A stretch of 64,000 nucleotides of DNA from an uncultured bacterium (GTDB lineage Bacteria; Verrucomicrobiota; Kiritimatiellia; RFP12; UBA1067), in assembly GCA_900547945.1 (NCBI GenBank), contig URIT01000001.1, forward strand, positions 1-64,000, given 5' to 3'. The position numbers were made by a program, and so were the translations under genes. The number at the start of each line of letters is the position of its first letter. Within the stretch, counting starts at the first letter, position 1. Under the pieces are notes generated by a model, which was not told the DNA's origin, ran no database searches, and saw nothing but the letters and a program-made list of their open reading frames with translations. Below, piece after piece: positions 54,422-63,094 of the stretch.

Positions 54422-55288
54422 ATGAAAGCCACAACAGTTGGCCGCGAGGGCGGCTATCGATGTGTCGTCTGCATCAAGCAGGTCCCCGACACGAAGCAGA
54501 TTTCCGGCGCGGCGATGAAGGCCGACGGAACCGTCAACCGGGCCGCGCTGCCCGCCATCTTCAATCCCGAGGACCGCAATGCCCTTGAGGCGGCGCTGCG
54601 CGTGCGCGAGGCGTGCGGCGGCACCGTCGCCGTCGTCACGATGGGCCTCCCCGCCGCCTGCGCGATCCTGCGGACGGCCCTGATGTGCGGCGCCGACGAG
54701 GCGTATCTGCTGACGGACCGCCGGGCCGCCGGGTCGGACACCCTGGCGACGAGCTACCTCCTCTCCCAGGCCGTGCGCACGCTCAAGCCCGACCTCGTCT
54801 TCTGCGGCCGCCAGGCGATCGACGGCGACACCGCGCAGGTCGGCCCCCAGATCGCCGAAAAGCTCGGCTTCCCCGCCCTGACCTACCTGACCGGCATCCG
54901 GATGGACGGCGACTACGCGATCGCCACGCGCGACATCGGCACGGGCGTCGAGACCGACCACGTGAAGCTGCCGGCCCTCTTCACGGTGACGGACGCATTC
55001 GGCGAGCTGCGTCCGCCGAACGTCCGGCGCGTGATGAAGTACAAGAAGGCCAAGGCGCCCGTCGAAAACGGCGGCGTCGCGCTGGAGGGCGACCTCGCCA
55101 TCGGCCAGCTCACCTGCGACGACATCGGCGCGGAGACATGCCGCTGCGGCTTCGCGGGCTCCCCCACGAACGTCAGCCGGATCGTCTCGGTCGTCCTCGC
55201 GGGCGGCGACTACAAGGAGGTGGCGCCCGACGAGGCCGGCATCGGGGGGCTCGTCGCGGAACTTGTCGCCGACCATACGATTGGCTAA
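54422..55288 (+). CDS. etfB: Electron transfer flavoprotein subunit beta
   Basis: A 288-residue Etf[13 protein letters not shown] near the start and [23 protein letters not shown] (quoted by [14 protein letters not shown]) are typical of the AMP/FAD-binding beta subunit. With EtfA it passes electrons from acyl-CoA or other dehydrogenases to the membrane chain or by bifurcation. No dehydrogenase or ETF-QO gene adjoins. A short N-terminal extension ([13 protein letters not shown]) precedes the usual start. Confidence 0.93.
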   Translation: MKATTVGREGGYRCVVCIKQVPDTKQISGAAMKADGTVNRAALPAIFNPEDRNALEAALRVREACGGTVAVVTMGLPAACAILRTALMCGADEAYLLTDRRAAGSDTLATSYLLSQAVRTLKPDLVFCGRQAIDGDTAQVGPQIAEKLGFPALTYLTGIRMDGDYAIATRDIGTGVETDHVKLPALFTVTDAFGELRPPNVRRVMKYKKAKAPVENGGVALEGDLAIGQLTCDDIGAETCRCGFAGSPTNVSRIVSVVLAGGDYKEVAPDEAGIGGLVAELVADHTIG

Positions 55289-55299
55289 GGAGAGAAGAG

Positions 55300-56322
55300 A
55301 TGGCTTGTGATCGAAGCAAGGGCAAGGTGTGGGTCTTCGCCGAACAGGAAGACGGAAAGCTGAGTGACGTGCCGCGCGAACTCCTCGGGAAGGGACGCGA
55401 ACTCGCGGATCGGCTGGGCGTGCCGCTTGCGGCCGTCTTGATGGGCGCGGACGTTGCGCCCCTCTGCGACGAGCTTTTCGCGGCGGGGGCGGACCGGGTG
55501 CATCTCGTCGAGGATGCCGCGCTCCGTGTCTTCCGCGGTGCGGCCTACCGTCCGGCGTTCGTGGCGCTCGTCAAGGAATGCGCGCCGCAGATCGTGATCT
55601 TCGGCGCCACCCACATGGGGCGCGACCTCGCGCCCGCCGTCGCGTCGGCGCTGCGGTGCGGTCTCACGGCGGACTGCACGGACCTTCGGATCGGCGACTA
55701 CACGGACTGCAAGACGAAGGAGACCTTCACCAACGTCCTCCAGCAGATCCGCCCGGCGTTCGGCGGCAACATCATCGCGACGATCGTCAATCCACGCAAC
55801 TGGCCGCAGATGGCGACGGTGCGCGAGGGCGTGATGAAGCCGCTGGCGCCGCAGCCGGGGCGCACGGGCGAGATCGTGCGGCACGCCGCGCACCTGGACG
55901 GCGTCGAGATCCCCGTGGAGGTGCTGGAGATCGTCCGCCGTCACGCCACCGTCAACCTCAAGGGCGCGCGCATCATCGTCGCCGGCGGCGCGGGCGTGGG
56001 CTCGAAGGAGAACTTCCAGCAGCTCTACGCGCTTGCGGACGCCCTCGGCGGCGCCGTGGGCGCGAGCCGCGCGGCCGTGGACCTCGGGTACTGCGAGCAC
56101 GAGCGCCAGATCGGCCAGACGGGCGTGACGGTGCGCCCGGCGCTCTTCATCAGCTGCGGCATCTCGGGCGCGGTCCAGCACCTCGCGGGCATGCAGGACG
56201 CGGCGAAGATCATCGCGATCAACACCGACCGGAACGCGCCGATCTTCAAGGTCGCGCACTACGGCATCGTCGGCGATCTCAACGTCGTCGTCCCCCGGCT
56301 CATCAAGGCGGTGCGCGGCTGA
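55300..56322 (+). CDS. etfA: Electron transfer flavoprotein subunit alpha
   Basis: A 340-residue EtfA. The N-terminal Rossmann-like half (KVWVFAEQEDGKLSDV) is followed by the FAD domain with IIVAGGAGVGSKENF, ASRAAVDLGY, GQTGVTVRPALFISCGISGAVQHLAGM (quoted by GQTGVTV and CGISGAVQH) and INTDRNAPIF. It pairs with the EtfB encoded just before it. An AAGGAGAGA ribosome site lies between them. Confidence 0.95.
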   Translation: MACDRSKGKVWVFAEQEDGKLSDVPRELLGKGRELADRLGVPLAAVLMGADVAPLCDELFAAGADRVHLVEDAALRVFRGAAYRPAFVALVKECAPQIVIFGATHMGRDLAPAVASALRCGLTADCTDLRIGDYTDCKTKETFTNVLQQIRPAFGGNIIATIVNPRNWPQMATVREGVMKPLAPQPGRTGEIVRHAAHLDGVEIPVEVLEIVRRHATVNLKGARIIVAGGAGVGSKENFQQLYALADALGGAVGASRAAVDLGYCEHERQIGQTGVTVRPALFISCGISGAVQHLAGMQDAAKIIAINTDRNAPIFKVAHYGIVGDLNVVVPRLIKAVRG

Positions 56323-56355
56323 GCGCGGCCTCGGCCGCCAACCTGCCACTGCAAC

Positions 56356-56385
56356 CTTCAACCTTCAATCCTTCAACCTTCAATC
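56356..56385 (+). repeat. Perfect 15-bp tandem repeat
   Basis: CTTCAACCTTCAATC occurs twice in tandem at 56356-56370 and 56371-56385. A GCGGCC/GGCCGC palindrome lies just before, at 56325-56338, and could help end the etfBA transcript. Confidence 0.85.
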
Positions 56386-56398
56386 GAGGCTTTCGGCA

Positions 56399-59077
56399 AT
56401 GTGGAAAATGTTCGCTTTTACGGCTGTGGCGGGGACGCTGTGTGCGGCGCCGCTTGAACTGGGCATGGGCATGAACGGCGACGTGCGCGTGGGCGACACG
56501 GGCGCGCGCCTCGCCCTGGCGATCCACCATGCGGGCTGGTCGGGCACGTCGAAGGGCGCCCGGCGCGACTTCGCCTTCCCGGACGCCGCGACGGGGACGG
56601 CCACGTTCGACTTCTTCACGGACAGGGAAGGGGTGACGTGCGCCCACGGCCGCACGACGCTGCTCGCGGCCGCCGACGGGCGCGCCGTCCTCGACGCCTC
56701 GGTGACGAGCGACCGCGACCAGACGCCCGAACTCGTCGTGCTCACGCTCACGATGCCCTGCGAGACGTTCGCCGGAAGCGCGTGGAAGACGTCGGGCGGG
56801 GCGTCCGGCACGTTCGCGAAGGCGTGGGACGGGAAGTCCATCGGCGTCTGGAGCGGCACGGCCGGCTGGATCGAGTTTGCGCCGCCCGGGCGCGACGCCT
56901 TCCGCCTCGTCTTCCCCGGCGGCGCGCGCCTCCACATCCAGGACGACCGCAAGTGGGTGCAGACGATTTCGCTGCGGATCTCGGCCGACGGCGGCCGCGC
57001 GTTCAACAAGGGGGACCAGCGCGCGTTCCTCTGCCTCGTCGCGGCGAAGGACGGCGTGAAGGTGATGATCGACAAGCCCGTTGTCGTGAAGGCGGGGCCG
57101 GACTGGATTCCGCTCGACTACCGCAAGGACATCGAGGCGGGCAGCGCGCTCGACTTCTCGAACCAGGGCCTGCAGGACGCCCCCGCCGGCAAGCACGGCT
57201 GCCTGAAGGCCGTCAACGGGCACTTCGAGTTCGAGAACCTGCCCGGACGGAAGCAGCGGTTCTACGGCGTCAACCTCTGCTTCGACGCGAACTTCCCGGA
57301 CCACGACCTTGCCGACCGGCTCGTGACGCGCCTCGTGCGCCTCGGCTACAACACCGTGCGCATCCACCACTACGAGTCCGCCAACGGCGCGGTGAAGGGC
57401 GCGGCGGACGGCCTCGCGCTGAACGCCGAGCGGATGGACCGCCTCGACTACCTGCTTGCGAAGTTCTACGAGAAGGGCGTCTACGTGACGACCGACCTCT
57501 TCACCTGCCGTCCCGTCGCCTGGCGCGCGATCGGCATCGACCGCGACGGCCGCGTCGACCAGCAGGTCTACAAGAACCTCATCCCCGTCCACGAGGGCGC
57601 CTACCAAAACTGGGCGACGTTCGCGAAGAACCTCCTCACGCATGTGAACCCCTACACGGGGCGCGCCTACAAGGACGAGCCCGGCCTGCCGCTCATCTCG
57701 CTCATCAACGAAGGGCATCTCACCTGGTGCTGGCGCCGGATTCGCGGCGAGGTGCCGATGAAGAAGGCGTGGACGGCGTGGCTTGCGGAGCGGCGCGCGG
57801 CGGATGCGGGCTTCGCCAAGGGGCTGGACGACCCGGAGAAGGTTTCGGAATCGTCCGCCGTCTTGATCGCCTTCATGGCGGACATCGAGCGGAAGCTCGT
57901 CGCGCGCCAGCGCGCCTACATGAAGGAGCTGGGCGTGAAGGCCCTCCTCACGAACCAGAACTGCGGCAGCCACTACACGCCGCTCATGGCCGTGCGCGAA
58001 GACCTCTACGACTACGTGGACGACCACTTCTACGTGGACCACCCGCAGTTCCTCACGAAGTCGTGGTCCCTGCCCTCGATGTGCGGCAACGCGAACCCCG
58101 TCTTCGCCGGCACGCTGCCGCCCGTCGCCTGCGCCTACACGCGCATGCCCACGAAACCGTTCACGATCACCGAGTGGAACTTCTCGGGCCCCGGCATGTT
58201 CCGGGGCGTGGGCGGGATCATGACGGGCGCGATGAGCGCGCTCCAGGACTGGGACGGCCTCTGGCGCTTCGCCTACTCGCACGGGCTCGACAACCTGTAC
58301 GACCGAAAGGGCGTCCCCGGCTACTTCGACGTGGCGAGCGACCCGCTCGGCCAGGCCGGCGACCGCGCGAGCGTGTGCCTCTTCCTGCGCGGCGACCTCG
58401 CGCCGCTTGCGGACATGATCGCGAACGCGGTGACGCCCGACACGTTCCTGCCGAAGGACGGCCCCACGGGGCTTGTCCCGCCGTGGAAGGATGCCGCCTG
58501 GCAGATCCGCACGGCGACCGCCGTCAAGCCCGTTCCGGGCCTGAATACCTTCAACCTGAAGGAGCAGCTTGCGCGGAAGGAGCCGCCCGTCGCGCTCCGT
58601 CCAAACCCCGCCATCGACCTCGACCGCACGCGCGGCACGTTCCGCATCGTGACGGAGAAGACGGCCGGCGGCTTCACGCCGTCGGGGACGATCCAGGCGG
58701 GCGCGGTCGCCTTCGACGCCGGGGCCGTCGCGACGACACTCTGGGCAAGTTCGCTCGACGGCCGGCCGCTCGCGACCTCCCGCCGAATGCTCGTCACGCA
58801 CCTCACGGACGTGCAGGCGGACGGCAACGTCTACGCCGACAGGGAGAAGCGCACGCTCCTCAAGTGGGGGAGCTATCCGCCCGTCGTCCGCAACGGCCGG
58901 GCGCGCGTCGCGCTCGCCCTCGCGCGCCCCGCCGACCTCTCGGTGTGGGCGCTGGAGACGACGGGCCGCCGCCTTGAGAAGATGCCGGCGTCCGTCGAGG
59001 ACGGCCGGCTCGTCTTCACGGCCGACGTGAAGGGCCCCGCCGGCGCCCGCATGCTCTACGAGGTCGCCGCCGAGTGA
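56399..59077 (+). CDS. Secreted clan GH-A-like glycoside hydrolase (paralogue of 50119-52674)
   Basis: An 892-residue exported enzyme (signal peptide about 1-17). A beta-rich N-terminal half leads to the barrel (QRFYGVNLCFDANF near 286, LGYNTVRIHHYES, VYVTTDLFT). Probable acid/base Glu438 lies in SLINEGH and probable nucleophile Glu592 in FTITEWNFSG. LLTHVNPYTG is shared with the paralogue. A C-terminal beta domain follows. The stop overlaps the LpxL gene by GTGA. No strong ribosome site; only CGAGG lies upstream. Confidence 0.78.
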   Translation: MWKMFAFTAVAGTLCAAPLELGMGMNGDVRVGDTGARLALAIHHAGWSGTSKGARRDFAFPDAATGTATFDFFTDREGVTCAHGRTTLLAAADGRAVLDASVTSDRDQTPELVVLTLTMPCETFAGSAWKTSGGASGTFAKAWDGKSIGVWSGTAGWIEFAPPGRDAFRLVFPGGARLHIQDDRKWVQTISLRISADGGRAFNKGDQRAFLCLVAAKDGVKVMIDKPVVVKAGPDWIPLDYRKDIEAGSALDFSNQGLQDAPAGKHGCLKAVNGHFEFENLPGRKQRFYGVNLCFDANFPDHDLADRLVTRLVRLGYNTVRIHHYESANGAVKGAADGLALNAERMDRLDYLLAKFYEKGVYVTTDLFTCRPVAWRAIGIDRDGRVDQQVYKNLIPVHEGAYQNWATFAKNLLTHVNPYTGRAYKDEPGLPLISLINEGHLTWCWRRIRGEVPMKKAWTAWLAERRAADAGFAKGLDDPEKVSESSAVLIAFMADIERKLVARQRAYMKELGVKALLTNQNCGSHYTPLMAVREDLYDYVDDHFYVDHPQFLTKSWSLPSMCGNANPVFAGTLPPVACAYTRMPTKPFTITEWNFSGPGMFRGVGGIMTGAMSALQDWDGLWRFAYSHGLDNLYDRKGVPGYFDVASDPLGQAGDRASVCLFLRGDLAPLADMIANAVTPDTFLPKDGPTGLVPPWKDAAWQIRTATAVKPVPGLNTFNLKEQLARKEPPVALRPNPAIDLDRTRGTFRIVTEKTAGGFTPSGTIQAGAVAFDAGAVATTLWASSLDGRPLATSRRMLVTHLTDVQADGNVYADREKRTLLKWGSYPPVVRNGRARVALALARPADLSVWALETTGRRLEKMPASVEDGRLVFTADVKGPAGARMLYEVAAE

Positions 59078-59886
59078 ATTTCATCGACCGACACGCCTAT
59101 GACTGGGGCGCCGCCTTCGCGCGCGCGCTCTTCCCGTTCTTCCGGAAACGCCGCCGCATCGCCATCGACAACATCCTCAAGGCCGGCATCACGGACGACC
59201 CGAAGGAGGCCGCGCGCATCGCGCGCGCGAGCTGGGGGCATCTGGCGGGACACATCTGCGAGGCACTGTGCGTGCCGCACGTCGTGACGAAGGAGAACTG
59301 GCGTGCGCACCTGGACGTCTCGGAGGGTGCGCCGGAGACGGTGCGGCTCCTCCTGGACGAGACGGAGAAGCCGATCCTCCTCGTGAGCGCCCACCACGGC
59401 GTGTGGGAGGCGGCGACGAACATCCTCTCGTTCGCGCGGCCGATGATCGCGGTCGCGCGCGTGATGAACAGCCGTTTCGTCGCGCGCTGGATGAAGAAGC
59501 ACCACTTCCGGGGCCCCGTGACGGTCATCGACAAGAAGCACGGCTTCACGCCCGCCATCCTCCGCCAGTGGGCCGGCACGCGCGCGGCGATGACGATCCT
59601 GATGGACCAGCACACGGCCAAGGGGCTTCCGCTCACGTTCCTCGGTCGCCCTGCGAAGACGTTCACGAGCGCGACGCGCCTTGCGATGCGCACGGGCCTC
59701 CCCGTCGTCGTCGGCTCCTTCGTGCGCGTCGCGCCGTACCGCTACCGCCTCGTGGGCGGCCCCCCGCTCGTCTTCGCGAAGGACGGCGACAGGGCCGCCT
59801 ACACGCAGCTTCTCAACGACCGCCTCGGCGAGGCGATCCGCCGCTATCCCGAGCAGTACCTCTGGGCGCACCGGCGGTGGCGGTGA
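59074..59886 (+). CDS. Lipid A biosynthesis acyltransferase (LpxL/HtrB family)
   Basis: A 270-residue LpxL-type acyltransferase that adds a secondary acyl chain to lipid A at the inner membrane. The catalytic HxxxxE motif is in SAHHGVWEAA (His107, Glu112). MDQHTAKGLPLTFLG and PEQYLWAHRRW are family landmarks. The N-terminal membrane anchor is weak. It begins with GTG overlapping the hydrolase stop. Its presence supports a diderm envelope with LPS. Confidence 0.9.
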   Translation: MNFIDRHAYDWGAAFARALFPFFRKRRRIAIDNILKAGITDDPKEAARIARASWGHLAGHICEALCVPHVVTKENWRAHLDVSEGAPETVRLLLDETEKPILLVSAHHGVWEAATNILSFARPMIAVARVMNSRFVARWMKKHHFRGPVTVIDKKHGFTPAILRQWAGTRAAMTILMDQHTAKGLPLTFLGRPAKTFTSATRLAMRTGLPVVVGSFVRVAPYRYRLVGGPPLVFAKDGDRAAYTQLLNDRLGEAIRRYPEQYLWAHRRWR

Positions 59887-59908
59887 ACGAAAACGGAAAG
59901 GAGACGGG

Positions 59909-61510
59909 ATGAAGGTTCGCAGAATCGGTCTGATCTTGGCCGCCGCCTGCGCGGCGGGGCTGTCCGCATGGGGGGAGGACGCGGTCTTCGCGTGGAAGTG
60001 GGCGCATCCGCGCCTGACGGTCGTGCGGCTCCAGGACCGCACGGACCGGCACAACGAGCTCTACTTCGAAACGGAGTACCTGCTGTCGCGGAACGAGGCG
60101 GCGTTCGACGTTTCCGCGCCCGCGCTCTTCGTGGAGGATGCGGCGACGGGCGAGGGACGGGCGTTCTTCCGCGTGGCGCCGCTGCCGGAGTCGCGTCCCG
60201 TCAAGGGGGCCGACTTCCGCGTGGAGGCGGGGCGGGGACGCCTCCTCGTGCGGGACACGGGCTACCCCTGCGTGCAAGTCGCCTACGCGGGCGGCGCCGT
60301 GGGGCGCGTGCGGGCGGCGACGGACTTCCAGCGCGCCCGGCGCGCCTACGTCCCGGGGCGCGACGGTCTCTTCCTCTCGAACACCTGGGGCGACGGCAAC
60401 CGCGACGCCTGCATCAACGAGGCGTTCCTGCTGCGCGAGGTCGCCGCCGGGGCCGCGCTTGGCGTGGACGTCATCCAGATCGACGACGGCTGGCAGAAGG
60501 GGCGCTCCGCCAACTCGGCCAAGCTCAAGAAGGGCGAGAAGGGCAGCTGGAGCGCCTTCTGGCACGATCCCGAATTCTGGACGCCCGACCCCGAGCGGTT
60601 CCCGCGCGGGCTCGAGCCCGTCGTGGGCGCGGCGCGGGCGCAGGGGCTGAAGTTCGGCCTCTGGTACGGCCCCGACAGCTCGAACGAGGCGGCGCGCTGG
60701 GAGAAGGACCTGGACCTGCTGCTGGGCCTGCACCGCCGCTTCGGCATCGACTACTTCAAGCTGGATTCGATCCGTTCCGAGTCGCCGCGCACGCTCCAGC
60801 GCCAGCAGAAGCTGATGGACGGCCTGCTTGCGGGGTCCGGCGGACGCATCACCGTCGATCTCGACGTGACGGCGCAGATTCGCCCCGGCTACTTCGGTTT
60901 CCCGGAAGTGGGCCCCGTCTTCGTGGAGAACCGCTACATCCGCAAGGGGGAGTCCCGCCTCTGGTGGCCGCACCTTACCCTGCGCAACCTCTGGTCGCTT
61001 GCCCATGTCGTCGATCCGGCGCGTCTGCGCATGGAGGTGCTGAACCCCGACCGCCTCCCGGACGCCTATCCCGCCGGCGATCCGCTCGCGCCGGCGCAGT
61101 GGCCGAAGGACGCGCTCTTCGCGTCCGTGATGTTCGCCTCGCCGCTCGGATGGTTCGAGATCCAGAACCTCTCGCCCGAGACGGTCGCCGCCTGGAAGCC
61201 GCTCATCGCGACGTGGAAGCGCCACCGCGACGCCGTCCATGCGGGCTACATCCACCCCGTCGGCGGCCGGCCGGACGGCTTTGCCTGGACGGGCTTCGTC
61301 TCGGCCGCGAAGGACGGCCGCAGCGGCACGGCGCTCCTCTTCCGCGAACGAAGCGCAAAGACCTCCTTCGCGCTCGACCTTGCGCCCTACCTCAAGGCCG
61401 AACGGGTCGAGGTCCTGGCGGGACGCGGCACGGCGGCGCTCGCGGGGAACGTCCTGACGGTGGACGTCCCCGCGCCGCTCGATTTCATCTGGGTCCGTCT
61501 TGGAGAGTGA
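59909..61510 (+). CDS. Secreted GH36/GH27-like glycoside hydrolase (clan GH-D)
   Basis: A 533-residue exported enzyme (signal peptide about 1-23). The clan D pattern is clear: VIQIDDGWQKG, then FGLWYGPDSS and DYFKLDSIRSES with the probable nucleophile Asp286. The acid/base Asp is expected in the following VDLDVTAQIR or later part. Family members are mostly alpha-galactosidases, but diverged subgroups have other substrates. ATG at 59909 follows AAAGGAGAC. Confidence 0.8.
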   Translation: MKVRRIGLILAAACAAGLSAWGEDAVFAWKWAHPRLTVVRLQDRTDRHNELYFETEYLLSRNEAAFDVSAPALFVEDAATGEGRAFFRVAPLPESRPVKGADFRVEAGRGRLLVRDTGYPCVQVAYAGGAVGRVRAATDFQRARRAYVPGRDGLFLSNTWGDGNRDACINEAFLLREVAAGAALGVDVIQIDDGWQKGRSANSAKLKKGEKGSWSAFWHDPEFWTPDPERFPRGLEPVVGAARAQGLKFGLWYGPDSSNEAARWEKDLDLLLGLHRRFGIDYFKLDSIRSESPRTLQRQQKLMDGLLAGSGGRITVDLDVTAQIRPGYFGFPEVGPVFVENRYIRKGESRLWWPHLTLRNLWSLAHVVDPARLRMEVLNPDRLPDAYPAGDPLAPAQWPKDALFASVMFASPLGWFEIQNLSPETVAAWKPLIATWKRHRDAVHAGYIHPVGGRPDGFAWTGFVSAAKDGRSGTALLFRERSAKTSFALDLAPYLKAERVEVLAGRGTAALAGNVLTVDVPAPLDFIWVRLGE

Positions 61511-61518
61511 GGTCTGGC

Positions 61519-62952
61519 ATGGTGACACGCAGAGGGTTCCTCGCCGCCGGGGCGGCGTTTGGCATCGGCAGTCTGGCCTTTGGACGGAGCCACGTGCGGC
61601 AGATCGCCGCCGGGGCGAAGATCCGCGTCGCCCTGATCGGCTGTGGCGGGCGTCTCCAGCAGCTCGTCGAGCCCATCATGGCGGAACGGATCGTCGCGCT
61701 CGTCGATCCCGACCCGCGCATGCGCGCCGCCACGCGCGAACGGATGGTGCAGGTCGGTGGGCGGGACGCCCTCGCAGGCGTGCGCGAGTTCTTCGACTAC
61801 CGCGAGCTGTACGCGAAGATGGGCGACGCCCTCGACGCCGTCTTCATCGCCACGCCCAACCACCACCACGCCCTTGCGGCAGTGCTCGCGATGCGGCGCG
61901 GCATCCACGTGTTCGTCGAGAAGCCGATGGCCTCGACCGTCGCGGAGGCGCAGTTGATGGGGCGCGTCGCGAAGGAGACGGGCGTCGTGACGCAGGTGGG
62001 GAACTTCGGGCACTCCACCAAGGCGATGCGCGTGTGCGTGGAATCCATCCGAAAGGGGTTGATCGGCGAGATCCGCGACGTGTGGTGCTACGACGACCGG
62101 CTCAACTCGATGATGTACCGTCCGCCCGCCGCGCCGCCGCCCGCCGGGATGGACTGGGACGCCTGGTGCGGCCCCGCGCCCGTCTGCGACTACTACGCGC
62201 CGACGGCGGACCACCAGGGCCTCCACCCGCACGACTGGCACAGCTGGATCGGCTACGGCAACGGCTCGATCGGCAACATGGGCACGCACATCATGGACGC
62301 CGCGTTCTGGGCGCTCGACCTCGGCAAGGCGCCGCCGGCGACGATCACCGCGCACGAAGCCGCCTTCGCCTGTCCGGGCGCCTGGGCGTGGCGCGACACG
62401 ATCGACTTCGCCTTCCCCGCGCGCGGCGGCCTCCCGCCCGTCACGCTCCACTGGTACGACGGCGTCTGCCCCGGCATCCCCTACGACAAGGACCACGTGG
62501 ACCGCTTCGGCCACGCGCTCAAGCGCGAATGGCTCAACCTGCCGCCGATCCTCCTGGAGACGGAACGAAAGTGGGGAATCGCCGAGAAGGCCCCGTTCCT
62601 CAACATGGGCACGCTCTTCTGCGGCACGAAGGGCACGATCTGGTTCAGTCACCACAGCGCGATCCGCTTCTTCCCGAAGACGCTCGGGAAGGAGATCAGG
62701 AAGGCCAAGAACTTCTCCTACAAGACGACCGAACACACGCACGAGTTCTATGCGGCCATCCGCGAGAGCCGCCCCGCCAACACGGGCTTCGACTACTCCG
62801 TGCCGCTTGCCGAGACGCTGCTTCTCGCGAACGTGGCCGCCCGCGCCGGGAAGGGGGCCGTCCTGAAATGGGACGGTCGTTCCATCACCAACAACCCCGC
62901 CGCGAACGCCTTCCTCTCGGCTCCCTGCCGTGCGGGCTGGGAACTCGGCTGA
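61519..62952 (+). CDS. Tat-exported Gfo/Idh/MocA-family oxidoreductase
   Basis: A 477-residue oxidoreductase. The twin-Arg leader MVTRRGFLAAGAAFGIGSLAFG is quoted by its core TRRGFLAAG. The Rossmann motif is VALIGCGGR, followed by IATPNHHH and VEKPMAST with the conserved Lys. It probably oxidises or epimerises a sugar with a tightly bound NAD(H), since export means it must keep its cofactor. It follows the GH36-like gene by 8 bases, so the two are likely cotranscribed. Confidence 0.88.
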   Translation: MVTRRGFLAAGAAFGIGSLAFGRSHVRQIAAGAKIRVALIGCGGRLQQLVEPIMAERIVALVDPDPRMRAATRERMVQVGGRDALAGVREFFDYRELYAKMGDALDAVFIATPNHHHALAAVLAMRRGIHVFVEKPMASTVAEAQLMGRVAKETGVVTQVGNFGHSTKAMRVCVESIRKGLIGEIRDVWCYDDRLNSMMYRPPAAPPPAGMDWDAWCGPAPVCDYYAPTADHQGLHPHDWHSWIGYGNGSIGNMGTHIMDAAFWALDLGKAPPATITAHEAAFACPGAWAWRDTIDFAFPARGGLPPVTLHWYDGVCPGIPYDKDHVDRFGHALKREWLNLPPILLETERKWGIAEKAPFLNMGTLFCGTKGTIWFSHHSAIRFFPKTLGKEIRKAKNFSYKTTEHTHEFYAAIRESRPANTGFDYSVPLAETLLLANVAARAGKGAVLKWDGRSITNNPAANAFLSAPCRAGWELG

Positions 62953-62966
62953 CGGAACCACCTCGC

Positions 62967-62986
62967 GGACGCAATGAATTGCGTCC
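62967..62986 (+). repeat. Perfect palindromic repeat after the oxidoreductase
   Basis: GGACGCAATGAATTGCGTCC is a perfect inverted repeat followed by GTCCCTGCG, a variant of the dispersed repeat tail. It may also act as a terminator. Confidence 0.8.
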
Positions 62987-63018
62987 GTCCCTGCGTCAAA
63001 ATTTTCTAAAATTCACAA

Positions 63019-63049
63019 TTGACAGGGGGGGGGGTGCGGTTGTTATACT
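63019..63049 (+). promoter_or_regulatory. Promoter with a G10 tract in its spacer
   Basis: A consensus TTGACA at 63019-63024 and TATACT at 63044-63049 flank a 19-base spacer that includes ten G in a row (63025-63034). Gain or loss of G would move the spacer toward or away from the preferred 17. Confidence 0.65.
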
Positions 63050-63094
63050 TATCACCGTCATGGAAGCGCATTCAACTTCAACGCGAGGCGGTGT

